A stretch of DNA of 33,057 nucleotides from JBBDMU01 sp040878115 (GCA_040878115.1 JBBDMV010000041.1:1-33057), one strand, 5' to 3'. Numbered from the stretch's first letter, positions 1 through 8,082 are shown. Program-made: numbers and translations. Notes: generated by a model from the sequence alone, not told the origin.

Positions 1-50
1 GCCAAAAGCGTTGCTTTGGCAAACCCGTACCCCTCTCAAGAGGGGATGCC
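1..50. repeat. Hairpin pair, edge of a dispersed palindromic element
   Basis: Two adjacent palindromes are visible: GCCAAA...TTTGGC at 1-20 with a GCGTTGC-like centre, and CCCCTCTCAAGAGGGG at 30-45. The same two-hairpin arrangement, with the 16-bp palindrome beside an AAGCG-centred hairpin, forms the left end of the DUF559 cassette at 4368-4431. This is probably the end of a related element that continues upstream of the window; what lies there cannot be seen. Confidence 0.55.
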
Positions 51-53
51 ATT

Positions 54-250
54 AATCTGTACTACCTACCCGAATCGTCCACGGCACAAATCGAACAGGG
101 CATCTGGGCGTTGATCACCTCAGCGAGAGGCTTCGGGCAGATTGCTTCAACCTTGTTATTCGCCGGCGCTCATAACAAGGTTTCGCAATGACAGGGAGTT
201 ATGATATTATTGAGTATAAATATAAAAGCTTTTTTCACTCTGGCTTATTT
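54..250. repeat. Mosaic GTCATTGCGA-type repeat, copy A (left part missing)
   Basis: Positions 138-250 match 3189-3302 over about 113 bases: CAGATTGCTTCAAC, then GCTCATAA, TTTCGCAATGACAGG, then a shared AT-rich tail with TATAAATATAAAAGC. Positions 54-71 (AATCTGTACTACCTACCC) and the stretch near 98-119 match the copy at 26747-26812 instead. The copies are therefore different parts of one larger inverted-repeat element. The stretch 251-312 shows no gene; the plus-strand reading frame across this region is the shadow of mnmA. Confidence 0.7.
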
Positions 251-312
251 ATTTAGGTGATAAAATTAAAGCGATGCCTTTTGATACAGCCCCAAGCGTT
301 TATTTCTTATCG

Positions 313-1425
313 TTATTGTTCCATAACAACCTTATGGATCCAACCGCCGGCTACGACATCATCACCCTCATAGCAAACGAGTGCCTGCCCGGGTGCAATG
401 GCGTTCCTGCCTTCGGGAAAACGAATGGAGAGTTCGTCATCGTCGGTCTTGGTTACGAATCCCGGCATGCCTTCATCATTGTACCGGATAGCCCCAAGAA
501 CGGGCATTTCTTCTTCGGGCAATTCGGCGTATTTGCCGTAAGTTATGTTTTTAGCCGAGCAGCGGCTGTTTTCCAGGTCTTCCTCTTCCCCAATGGTGAT
601 GACATTGGTTTCCGGGTTGATGTCTGTCACGTAAACAGGTTTGCCCATAGGCAAGTGGAGTCCGCGGCGCTGGCCGATGGTATAGAAGGGATAACCTTTA
701 TGCTTACCAACGATGTTGCCTTCTTTGTCGATGAACATGCCTCCGTCAACTTTTTCTTCAAGTCCTTCCACACGGTCTCTTAGAAAGCGACGGTAGTCAT
801 TATCCGGTACGAAACAGATTTCGTAGGAGTCTTTTTTATTAGCCACATTCAGCAGGCCGAAGTCTTTAGCGAACTGCCTGATCTCGGATTTCTCATATTT
901 CCCCAAAGGGAAAATAGTTCTTTTGAGGTGCTTTTGGTCCACTCCCCAAAGCGCGTATGACTGGTCTTTATTGCGGTCTTTCCCCCGGGAGATAACCTGG
1001 CGGCCGTTTTCTTCACGGAGGTTGGCGTAGTGGCCGGTAGCAATGAAATCACAGCCCAGGTTATCAGCCCTTTTCAGCATAGCGGCCCACTTGATATGCG
1101 TATTGCACAACACACAGGGGTTCGGTGTGCGTCCGGCAAGGTATTCCTCCACAAAACGATCTATGACCCAGTCACCAAACTCATCGCGAATATCAATGAT
1201 AAAATGGTTGAAACCATATTTATAAGCTACCTGACGGGCATCGCTCATCGACTCAATAGTGCAGCACCCGGTTTCTTTGTTGGACTTCCCGCCACTGCTG
1301 GAGTAATCCCAGGTTTTCATGGTGATGCCAATTACCTCGTAACCTTGCTCTTTGAGCATAACGGCAGCTACGGATGAATCAACACCGCCGCTCATGGCTA
1401 CTAAAACTTTTCCTTTTTTACTCAT
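313..1425 (-). CDS. mnmA: tRNA-specific 2-thiouridylase MnmA
   Basis: This cytoplasmic enzyme inserts sulfur at C2 of the wobble uridine of Lys, Glu and Gln tRNAs, taking sulfur from a persulfide relay and activating the base with ATP. The 370 residues are a normal length. The PP-loop SGGVDSS is at residues 12-18. The catalytic cysteine pair is visible as C107 in PNPCVLCN and C204 in YEICFVPD. The TGHYA motif is near 130, and GYPFYTIGQRRGL near 244-256 marks the central domain, with a beta-barrel domain after it. The start ATG has no clear Shine-Dalgarno, as is usual in this phylum. It lies downstream of thrC, separated by a 281-base spacer holding a repeat element, so cotranscription is doubtful. 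Family identity is secure. Confidence 0.97.
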   Translation of the reverse strand: MSKKGKVLVAMSGGVDSSVAAVMLKEQGYEVIGITMKTWDYSSSGGKSNKETGCCTIESMSDARQVAYKYGFNHFIIDIRDEFGDWVIDRFVEEYLAGRTPNPCVLCNTHIKWAAMLKRADNLGCDFIATGHYANLREENGRQVISRGKDRNKDQSYALWGVDQKHLKRTIFPLGKYEKSEIRQFAKDFGLLNVANKKDSYEICFVPDNDYRRFLRDRVEGLEEKVDGGMFIDKEGNIVGKHKGYPFYTIGQRRGLHLPMGKPVYVTDINPETNVITIGEEEDLENSRCSAKNITYGKYAELPEEEMPVLGAIRYNDEGMPGFVTKTDDDELSIRFPEGRNAIAPGQALVCYEGDDVVAGGWIHKVVMEQ

Positions 1426-1501
1426 AATGTTTAAAATACAAATAATTTAATCACGAAGAACACCACGTAAATATAAGCGCCCCTCGCTAAAATGCTAAAA
1501 C

Positions 1502-1680
1502 CATGCTCCGTCAAGCGTCCACGCTTGACGGACTTGCACCCGGTAACTCGAAGCATACAAAGATATTACTGGCTATACGGTAAACTTTAGGATAGCCTTT
1601 TCCCTCCTTGGGCCACCCTGCTTTTTACAAACATCCAGGGCGTTGTTCCTTCGTCAAGCGTGGACGCTTGACGGAGCATG
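1502..1680. repeat. 179-bp element with 29-bp perfect terminal inverted repeats
   Basis: The left arm 1502-1530 and right arm 1652-1680 are exact reverse complements over 29 bases, beginning CATGCTCCG. Each arm also contains its own hairpin, GTCAAGCGT/ACGCTTGAC with a 2-base centre (1508-1531 and 1652-1673). The interior, starting CTTGCACCCGGTAACTCGAA, resembles 29022-29117, and the CTTGCACCC motif recurs near 11388 and 32289. There is no reading frame inside and no obvious target duplication. It fills most of the mnmA-thrC spacer and could form a strong stem in the transcript. It looks like a non-autonomous mobile element. Confidence 0.8.
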
Positions 1681-1706
1681 TTATTCCAATCAACAACCTA
1701 CCAGCC

Positions 1707-3002
1707 CTAATCCAAATACGCCCGGAGGTCTTCGTAATTATTTCCTAACGGTATAGCTTGCTTTTTCTTTTGGGCCAATTCTGCCAACTGCTCCGGTACA
1801 GGGATTTCGCTGCCGATAATTTGCTCAACGGTTTCCGGGAACTTGGCCGGGTGAGCGGTGGCTAAAACAATGCCATCCACTTTATCATCCTCCAGTTTGC
1901 AATATTCTTTTAATCCTGCATAGCCAACAGCACCGTGTGGATCAAACGTATAATCATACTTCTGATAAACTTCACGAATCGCATTACCGGTTTCTTCATC
2001 CGAAAAATAAGCGCCGAAAACACATGACTGCAGCAAACTCTTGTTCCCTTTAAATAGTTCCACCATGCGGGAAAAGTTACTAGGATTACCCACGTCCATA
2101 GCATTGGAAATACTTTCTATCGAAGGAGCGGCTTCATAATCTCCGCCTGAAAGATATTTAGGGACCACATTGTTTTGATTGGTCGCCGCGATAAAGCGTT
2201 TTACGGGAAGCCCCAATTTACGGGCCATCAACCCTGCTGTTAAATTGCCAAAGTTTCCACTTGGTACGGAGAAAACGACCGGCTTATGCTTTTCATCAAG
2301 CTGTGCCACGGCATACATGTAATAGATCATTTGCGGAAGCAGCCTTGCAATGTTGATTGAATTGGCTGTAGTCAGGTTCAGCTTTTTGTTCAGTTCTTTA
2401 TCGGCAAATGCGGATTTCACCATTCGCTGGCAATCGTCGAAGTTACCGTCAACCTCCAGGGCAGTAATATTTCCGCCCAGTGTAGTGAATTGTTTCTCCT
2501 GAAGCTTGCTGACTTTGCCTTTGGGATAGAGGACATAGACACGTACTCCGGGAACCCCGGCAAAACCCCGGGCCACGGCAGCACCGGTATCACCCGATGT
2601 AGCGGCCAAAATACTGATCTCCTTATCAGCCTCACCGGCATAAGATGCCATAATCGCAGCCATCGTTCGCGCGCCAAAATCTTTAAAGGCCAGAGTCGGT
2701 CCGTGAAACAGCTCAAGAACGTGCAGGCCATTCTCAAGCGTCCCCAGCGGAGCATCAAAAGTGAAAACATCATCGACTATTTTGCAAGTCTCGGCGGGTG
2801 TAAACTCGCTGCTTAACAGTTCACTGAACACTTCAAAGGCGATTTCTGACAAGCTCTTACTGTACAAGGCATCCCAGAAGCCGTGGTCCATGACGGGCAG
2901 TTCTTTTGGCATAAACAGGCCGCCGTCGCCAGCCAGGCCGCTAAGCACAGCTTTACGGAAGTCTACGGGGGAGGATTTATGATTGGTGCTGTAAAGTTGC
3001 AT
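1707..3002 (-). CDS. thrC: Threonine synthase
   Basis: This PLP enzyme converts O-phosphohomoserine to threonine and phosphate, the last step of the pathway. It has 431 residues. An N-terminal threonine-synthase domain (YSTNHKSSPVDFRKAVLSGL) precedes the PLP fold. K107 in GPTLAFKDFGART is the Schiff-base lysine. ATSGDTGAA (about 134-142) and SGNFGN (248-253) are phosphate and cofactor loops, and TANSINIARLLPQ (212-224) is a family hallmark. It reads in the same direction as thrA and thrB, in the order thrA, thrB, thrC, but is 346 bases from thrB across a repeat, so it may have its own promoter. The ATG at 3002 matches the expected N-terminus of the family. Confidence 0.96.
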   Translation of the reverse strand: MQLYSTNHKSSPVDFRKAVLSGLAGDGGLFMPKELPVMDHGFWDALYSKSLSEIAFEVFSELLSSEFTPAETCKIVDDVFTFDAPLGTLENGLHVLELFHGPTLAFKDFGARTMAAIMASYAGEADKEISILAATSGDTGAAVARGFAGVPGVRVYVLYPKGKVSKLQEKQFTTLGGNITALEVDGNFDDCQRMVKSAFADKELNKKLNLTTANSINIARLLPQMIYYMYAVAQLDEKHKPVVFSVPSGNFGNLTAGLMARKLGLPVKRFIAATNQNNVVPKYLSGGDYEAAPSIESISNAMDVGNPSNFSRMVELFKGNKSLLQSCVFGAYFSDEETGNAIREVYQKYDYTFDPHGAVGYAGLKEYCKLEDDKVDGIVLATAHPAKFPETVEQIIGSEIPVPEQLAELAQKKKQAIPLGNNYEDLRAYLD

Positions 3003-3040
3003 TTGGTTTAATGGATTGTTAAAAACTTATGCCCCTGCAA

Positions 3041-3302
3041 CCTTGTCATTGCGAGGAGCATCATTCAGGGTACGTATGGTAAGATAAAGCTTCATCGCGA
3101 CGAAGCAATCTGCATGAATCTTCTCTTAACCGCCATCAACGCTCACCGTCTCTTGTGGTTTCGTTGACGGGGGCAGGGGAAGTTCGAACAGATTGCTTCA
3201 ACGTATTTATTCGCTATGCTCATAAATTCGTTTCGCAATGACAGGTAGTTTATGAAAATATTGGATATAAATATAAAAGCTTTTCACACTCCAGCTTAAT
3301 TT
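3041..3302. repeat. Mosaic GTCATTGCGA-type repeat, copy B (most complete)
   Basis: Lying between thrC and thrB, this copy shows the whole architecture. GTCATTGCGAGGAGC begins at 3045 and CGAAGCAATCTG is at 3101-3112. After a spacer come CAGATTGCTTCAACG (3189-3203) and TTTCGCAATGACAGG (3231-3245). Outer and inner arms pair with each other, giving a roughly 205-bp long inverted repeat. An AT-rich tail to 3302 is shared with copy A. It contains no gene. Confidence 0.75.
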
Positions 3303-3348
3303 CTCGCTGTGGTAAAGTTCCTGTTCCGTCTTGCATTCTTCCGACATT

Positions 3349-4299
3349 TTATAAATGCTTTTTATTCTCCTCTTCATTTTTCACTACAGCTCCCCTGCTG
3401 TTGATCGCAGAAATGTAAAGATCACTCGTAAGTTCAACTTTATTCAAGGCGTCTTGCATGGCAATGCCCACTTGCCGGGCATCTTCTTGTGAAGCGGAGA
3501 GGGCAAAGACTGAGGGACCGGAGCCGGATATGCTGCATCCTAATGCACCAGCCGACATCGCAGCTTTCTTTACATTATCAAATCCGGGTATAAGCAGTGA
3601 ACGCACCGGTTCAAAAATGATATCATTGAGTGAACGGCTGATGAGCTCATAATCGGATTTCATCAATCCTGCAATGAGACCGGCCAGGTTACTCCATTGC
3701 ACAATGGCACTTTGCAACTTAATCTCCCGGCGCATAATTTTGCGGACATCCTCCGTACGAAGCTCAATGCGCGGGTGCAAGACTGTGGCGTAAAGCTGGT
3801 CCGGAAACGGTATAGAGACCACATCCAGAGGATTATACGAACGTATCAAGATAAACCCTCCAAGAAGGGCCGGGGCTACATTATCGGCATGAGCCGAACC
3901 ACAGGCCTTTTTCTCAGCAAGAATCGCAAACGGCAGAAGCTCTTTTTTTTTCAAAGGTTTTCCCAATAGTTCGTTGGCCCCGACCACAGCCGCAACGGAA
4001 CTTGCCGCACTGGATCCCAGGCCACTGCCCAACGGCATTTGCTTATGGATTTCAATATCAATTCCCTGTTCAATGTTCAAAGAGTCCATCATGGCCATTA
4101 CCGATACCCCTGCCGTATTTGATTGCGCGTCAAGCGGGAGCTTTCCTTCATCACCTGTTATTTTGGTGATGTTGACGCCGGGTTGATCACTTAGTTTAAC
4201 AATAACTTCATCTCCGGGTTCATGAAGAGCAAAGCCGAGAGAATCAAATCCACAGGCAACATTGGCTACGGTAGCAGGGGCAAATATGGTTTTGTTCAC
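3349..4299 (-). CDS. thrB: Homoserine kinase
   Basis: This GHMP-family kinase phosphorylates L-homoserine to O-phosphohomoserine, the substrate of ThrC. The 316 residues are a normal length. The GHMP ATP-binding loop PLGSGLGSSAAS is at 89-100, the N-terminal APATVANVACGFDSLGFAL is typical of ThrB, and the C-terminal GCSISGSGPSVFAL is at 254-267. A run of nine A on the coding strand (3943-3951 on plus) encodes the three lysines of LKKKEL and is a possible slippage site. Immediately upstream of the ATG lies a tandem heptamer tract instead of a normal ribosome site. The gene is separated from thrA by the DUF559 cassette. Confidence 0.97.
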   Translation of the reverse strand: MNKTIFAPATVANVACGFDSLGFALHEPGDEVIVKLSDQPGVNITKITGDEGKLPLDAQSNTAGVSVMAMMDSLNIEQGIDIEIHKQMPLGSGLGSSAASSVAAVVGANELLGKPLKKKELLPFAILAEKKACGSAHADNVAPALLGGFILIRSYNPLDVVSIPFPDQLYATVLHPRIELRTEDVRKIMRREIKLQSAIVQWSNLAGLIAGLMKSDYELISRSLNDIIFEPVRSLLIPGFDNVKKAAMSAGALGCSISGSGPSVFALSASQEDARQVGIAMQDALNKVELTSDLYISAINSRGAVVKNEEENKKHL

Positions 4300-4303
4300 G
4301 GTT

Positions 4304-4337
4304 AGTTTTTAGTTTCTAGTTTTTAGTTTTTAGTTCT
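4304..4337. repeat. Heptamer tandem tract (TAGTTTT type) just upstream of thrB
   Basis: About five imperfect units of TTTTTAG/TTTCTAG (ACTAAAA on the thrB strand) lie a few bases from the thrB start codon, where a ribosome site would be. A related tract with AAACTAGAAACTCC units lies at 32505-32539, over the stop codon of the DUF971 gene. Copy number could vary by slippage and change the 5' leader of thrB; that effect is inference. Confidence 0.6.
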
Positions 4338-4443
4338 TTTCAATCTCAAATCTCCGAAAATAAAACGAAATCCCCTCTTGAGAGGGGAATGGTTTTGTGA
4401 AGCGAAGCCTTCACAAAACCGAGGGGTGTGTGACGGGCCACGA

Positions 4444-4817
4444 TCAATCATTTGAATCCTGATTCCCCTTTACCCATTGCTCAATTGTTTCTAATACGTG
4501 ATTCATATCCTGCTTCACTTCTTTATTCTCAAATCTTATAAAATGAACACCAAGTCGTTCCAATTGATTTTGCCTGATCAAGTCCCTTTGCTCTTTCATC
4601 CTGTGGCTGTCTCCGTCAATCTCTATAGCTAACATCAGTTCGGGGCAAAAGAAGTCAACAATGTATTGGCTCAATAACTTTGGCGATGAAAATCATAACC
4701 AAGCATTTTCTTGCCCTTAAGATATTTCCAGAGCAATACTTCCGAAAGAGTAGAATTATTGCGCAAATAATGCGCTTTCTCTTTCAGATGTTTTTTATAA
4801 GGGATATGTTTTTTCAT
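4444..4817 (-). pseudogene. DUF559 (Vsr-like PD-(D/E)XK) endonuclease, frameshifted
   Basis: Two pieces of one protein lie in different frames. From ATG at 4817 the first piece encodes 48 residues (MKKHIPYKKHLKEKAHYLRN..., with LSEVLLWKYLKGKKMLGYDFHRQ) and stops at TGA 4673-4671. The second piece, from 4674 in the other frame, continues with LSQYIVDFFCPELMLAIEIDGDSH. Adding one base in the short A run at 4679-4681 joins them as DFHRQKLLSQYIVDFF, the expected family order, for about 122 residues in total, a normal length. The acidic core residues (VDF, EID) are intact. DUF559 proteins resemble very-short-patch-repair nucleases, but their role is not established. It could be a real mutation or a sequencing error. 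Confidence 0.8.
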
Positions 4818-4871
4818 CTTAGTTTATATCTTCTGGAAATATTTACACACCCCTCGGCTCCATAACTGCTC

Positions 4872-4893
4872 CGCTAAGCGTCCACGCTTAGCG
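4872..4893. repeat. AAGCG/CGCTT hairpin (CGCTAAGCGT type)
   Basis: A perfect 10-bp stem CGCTAAGCGT/ACGCTTAGCG with a 2-base centre. It belongs to the same family as the hairpins at 1508, 1652, 11264, 11362 and 32265, but with a different outer stem (GCT/AGC rather than GTC/GAC). A degraded relative with CGGCA...TGCCG ends follows at about 4909-4930. Confidence 0.75.
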
Positions 4894-5018
4894 AGGAATG
4901 AACTCATACGGCACGAGTGGACGCTTGCCGCAGCCGTCTTTTGACACAGCCACAGTTCCCTCTCAAGAGGGGATTTTGTTTTCGTATTTCCAGGATTCCT
5001 CATTCGATTTCTCCCATC

Positions 5019-7472
5019 TCAATTCGCTATGCGGATGATATCCGCCAGAACCCCGCTTGAAGTTACTTCGGGGCCGGCACCGGGCCCTATGACGACAAGC
5101 GGCCTTTCGTTATAACAACGGCTGCCGACCATTACCAGGTTATCTGTACTTTTTAATGCATAGCATGGATGGTCCTGAGCAACTTCCATTAAAGCTGTTC
5201 GAGCTGTTCCATTTTCGAGTTGAGCAAGATAACGCAAAACATGACCTTTTTCTTCGGCTTTTTTTCGTTTCTCTTCAAACCAGGAATCGTGTTCAGGGAG
5301 CATCTCAAAAAATTGATCAACCGTTTCCGCTTCGTAGAACCTTGCTGGTAATAGGTTTTCTATTTTGATATCCTTGAGCTCCAGAGGAAACCCGGCTTCT
5401 CTTGAAAGGATAAGAAGCTTTCTGGCTACATCCATCCCGTTCAGGTCCTCACGAGGATCAGGCTCGGTATAACCTTTGCTCTTTGCTTCCGATACAAGTT
5501 GACTGAAAGGAATCTCACCGGTAAACGAATTAAACAGGTAGCTCAGCGTACCGGATAGTACGCCTTCAATGTTAAGAATCTCATCTCCACTGCTCACAAA
5601 ATCCTGAATGGTGCGAATAACGGGCAAACCGGCACCGACATTGGTTTCATAATGAAACCGCACATTATTTTTTACGGCCGACTGCTTGAGGCTAAGGAAC
5701 TTATTGTACGCTCCGGAATTAGCCTTTTTATTAGGGGTTACAACCGAAATACTGTTTTTGAGCAAGTTATCATAACTGGCCGCCACTTCTTCACTTGAAG
5801 AACAATCTACAAAAATGCTGTTGGCCAGGTTCATTTCTTTAATGGTTCCTGTAAAATTCTCTATACCGGCCTTTTCGGCAGAGTTACCAATTTTCTCTTT
5901 CCAATTTGATAGCTCCATGCCGTTCATATCAAACAGCATTTTTTTACTGTTTGCAAGGCCAATCACCCTCAAGTCGATCATAAGTTCATTGCTCAGATGA
6001 GAATGCTGCCTTTCGATTTGGTTCAAAAGTGAGCTCCCGATCAGCCCGGTCCCTGCCAGGAACAGGTTCAGGGTTTTCCGCCCGGAAAGGAAGAAAGCAT
6101 CATGAATAGACATCAACGCTTTCTTCTCATCTCTGGATGAGAGCACAACGGATATATTTAATTCGGATGAACCCTGCGCTATGGCTGAAATATTGACTCC
6201 ATTTTTGCCCAGTGCCTGAAATACTTTTCCTGCTATTCCAGGTGTCCGACGCATGTTTCCGCCCACGATGGCGAGAATGCATAAATCGTTTTCAACGAGT
6301 ACCGGCTTAATGCGATTTTTTTGTATTTCGTATTCAAGCTCGTGATCAATAAGCTTTTTGGCTTTATTAGCATATTCCGGAAATACAGCGATACTCAATG
6401 AATATTCTGATGAGGCCTGGGTGATAAGGATCACATTAATGCTCCCTTGTGCCAATGCTCCGAAGATTCGCTGCGCCACGACTTCAAGGCCAACAAGCCC
6501 GCTTCCCTGGATGTTAAGAAGTGAGACATTATCAATAGACGATAAACCTTTTATAGCGAATTTATGATCACCACCGGTCTTGCTGATCTTTGTCCCTTTG
6601 AAGTCGGGATTAAAGGTATTCCTGATATGAATGGGAATACCTTTGCTCATGGCCGGCTGGATGGTCGGCGGATGGATCACCTTTGCACCGAAATGAGACA
6701 TTTCCATCGCTTCCTCATAGGAAATCTCTTCCATTGAAAATGCTTTTTTAACCATACGGGGATCAGCCGTCATCACCCCGTCAACATCTGTCCAAATCTG
6801 GATCACATCCACATCGAGGGCTGCCCCTAAAAGCGATGCTGTATAGTCTGATCCTCCACGGCCCAGCGTACTGGTTTCATTGTTCAATGTTGATGCAATA
6901 AACCCGGTCGTTAGCTGAATGGGAAAATGAGCAGAAAAGTGTTCATTTATATTATTTAGGGTCGTATCCATAAATACTTCGGCAGCGCCGAATCCATCAT
7001 CCGTCTTTATTAATGAACGAGTATCCAGAAATTCGTTTTTTACTTTGCTTTCGTTGAGTGCATAACTGATGATTAACGCGGAAAGACGTTCTCCAAAACT
7101 TAACATGAAATCCAGGGTGCGCGGCGTAAGCTCTTTTACGAGATAAATTCCCTGAAGGACATCCTCCAGATCATTGAGCATCAGTTTTACAGATGCTATA
7201 ACCGGACTTTGTCCACTCGCAGGGACCAATTTACGAATAGCGTCCAAATGACGCTTCTCTATTTCCTGAAGCAGTGCTGAATAGTTCTCATCCCCACTCT
7301 CGGCTTGCCGGGCCATAGTGATAAGCTGGTCGGTAACATCCTGAAACGCCGAGACCACAACCGCACGGCAATGATGTTCTTTTGATGTTTCCTCAATGAT
7401 GCTGATAACAGTTTTTATTCGCTCCGGCGAGGCTATCGAAGAGCCGCCGAATTTCATGACCAAAGATTTCAA
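5019..7472 (-). CDS. thrA: Bifunctional aspartokinase I / homoserine dehydrogenase I
   Basis: One polypeptide catalyses the first and third steps from aspartate to homoserine. Its 817 residues compare with about 820 in E. coli ThrA. The aspartokinase part has KFGGSSI (7-13), GRGGSDYTA (204-212) and TDVDGVMTADPR (228-239). Regulatory ACT domains cover roughly 310-460, ending with GKNGVNISAIAQGSSELNIS. The dehydrogenase starts with FLAGTGLIGSSLL (471-483, NAD(P) loop) and contains TPNKKAN and GVLSGTLSYLFN. The ACT domains imply allosteric feedback, classically by threonine. It is the upstream gene of the thr set. Its 104-base leader holds a small GCACC/GGTGC hairpin at about 7517-7530 but no convincing Thr/Ile-rich leader peptide. 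Confidence 0.97.
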   Translation of the reverse strand: MKSLVMKFGGSSIASPERIKTVISIIEETSKEHHCRAVVVSAFQDVTDQLITMARQAESGDENYSALLQEIEKRHLDAIRKLVPASGQSPVIASVKLMLNDLEDVLQGIYLVKELTPRTLDFMLSFGERLSALIISYALNESKVKNEFLDTRSLIKTDDGFGAAEVFMDTTLNNINEHFSAHFPIQLTTGFIASTLNNETSTLGRGGSDYTASLLGAALDVDVIQIWTDVDGVMTADPRMVKKAFSMEEISYEEAMEMSHFGAKVIHPPTIQPAMSKGIPIHIRNTFNPDFKGTKISKTGGDHKFAIKGLSSIDNVSLLNIQGSGLVGLEVVAQRIFGALAQGSINVILITQASSEYSLSIAVFPEYANKAKKLIDHELEYEIQKNRIKPVLVENDLCILAIVGGNMRRTPGIAGKVFQALGKNGVNISAIAQGSSELNISVVLSSRDEKKALMSIHDAFFLSGRKTLNLFLAGTGLIGSSLLNQIERQHSHLSNELMIDLRVIGLANSKKMLFDMNGMELSNWKEKIGNSAEKAGIENFTGTIKEMNLANSIFVDCSSSEEVAASYDNLLKNSISVVTPNKKANSGAYNKFLSLKQSAVKNNVRFHYETNVGAGLPVIRTIQDFVSSGDEILNIEGVLSGTLSYLFNSFTGEIPFSQLVSEAKSKGYTEPDPREDLNGMDVARKLLILSREAGFPLELKDIKIENLLPARFYEAETVDQFFEMLPEHDSWFEEKRKKAEEKGHVLRYLAQLENGTARTALMEVAQDHPCYALKSTDNLVMVGSRCYNERPLVVIGPGAGPEVTSSGVLADIIRIAN

Positions 7473-7575
7473 CTCGAGATATTTTTACAGATTGTTGGTT
7501 ATAAAATCAATCATAGCACCTTATGGTGCAGACAAGATTAATTTTTAGATGTGGGAACTTACGCAGTTTTATAAC

Positions 7576-8082
7576 TTATAGCATGTAAAGATATGCTTTC
7601 CAATCTTCCTCAACTCTGCCATAAAAGTCACGCAGAAAAATGATATGATTGGGGCGGTAAGGCTTCCGTTTGAGCTTCATAGCTGCTTCGCGGGGTGTAC
7701 GGCTGCCTTTTTTATGGTTACACGTTGTACACGCGCTTGCCAGATTTTCCCAGGTATCCTTGCCTCCACGGCTTTTAGGGATCACGTGATCAACAGTTAA
7801 GTTATCACTGATACCACAATATTGGCAACGAAAACTATCCCGTTTCAAGATATTCTTTCGCGATAATACAATGTTCTTAAAGGGAATTCGGGCGTAATAC
7901 CTGAGCCTGATAACGGTAGGGTAATCAAACTCGCTGGATACAGTCCGGATTTTCCTTTTGGGATGATCGTGAAGCATCTCAGCCTTATCCATAAATAAGA
8001 GCAAAAGGGATTTCTTAACGTTGCATACGCTTAAAGGTTGATAATCCTGGTTCAGGATAAGTACATTACCATTGAGTATCAT
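7576..8082 (-). CDS. HNH endonuclease family protein
   Basis: A 168-residue protein with a C-terminal HNH/beta-beta-alpha-metal module: CQYC at 86-89, VDHVIPKSRGG at 97-106 (catalytic D98, H99), ENL at 112-114 and CTTC with NH at 118-123. The two CxxC pairs bind a structural zinc. The N-terminal half (VLILNQDYQPLSVCNVKKSL...) is the conserved extension of a widespread chromosomal HNH group found in many Bacteroidota and other phyla; its cellular role is unknown. It lies about 100 bases upstream of thrA in the same direction and is probably not functionally linked. It is not associated with an intron, an intein or phage genes here. Confidence 0.88.
   Translation of the reverse strand: MILNGNVLILNQDYQPLSVCNVKKSLLLLFMDKAEMLHDHPKRKIRTVSSEFDYPTVIRLRYYARIPFKNIVLSRKNILKRDSFRCQYCGISDNLTVDHVIPKSRGGKDTWENLASACTTCNHKKGSRTPREAAMKLKRKPYRPNHIIFLRDFYGRVEEDWKAYLYML

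Larger units (their letters stand above)
4368..4976. mobile_element. DUF559 cassette framed by nested inverted repeats
   Basis: The outer arms 4368-4386 and 4958-4976 are perfect 19-bp reverse complements built around CCCCTCTTGAGAGGGG. The inner arms 4419-4431 and 4845-4857 (CCGAGGGGTGTGT and complement) are perfect over 13 bp. Between outer and inner arms on the left is a 12-bp-stem hairpin with a CGAAGC loop (4391-4420). On the right is an AAGCG/CGCTT hairpin (4872-4893). The only gene inside is a frameshifted DUF559 endonuclease. The unit sits between thrB and thrA, which are usually close together. I infer a small mobile or REP-like unit; no transposase and no target duplication were seen. 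Confidence 0.6.

Noticed and set aside
274..783. 169-residue plus-strand reading frame
   Set aside because: It overlaps mnmA on the opposite strand and has no recognisable domain; mnmA is certain, so this is a shadow frame.
7473..7575. Nine-codon frame and small hairpin before thrA as a thr attenuator
   Set aside because: The peptide MIDFITNNL is not enriched in Thr or Ile, and the GCACC/GGTGC hairpin has no U tract or alternative pairing.
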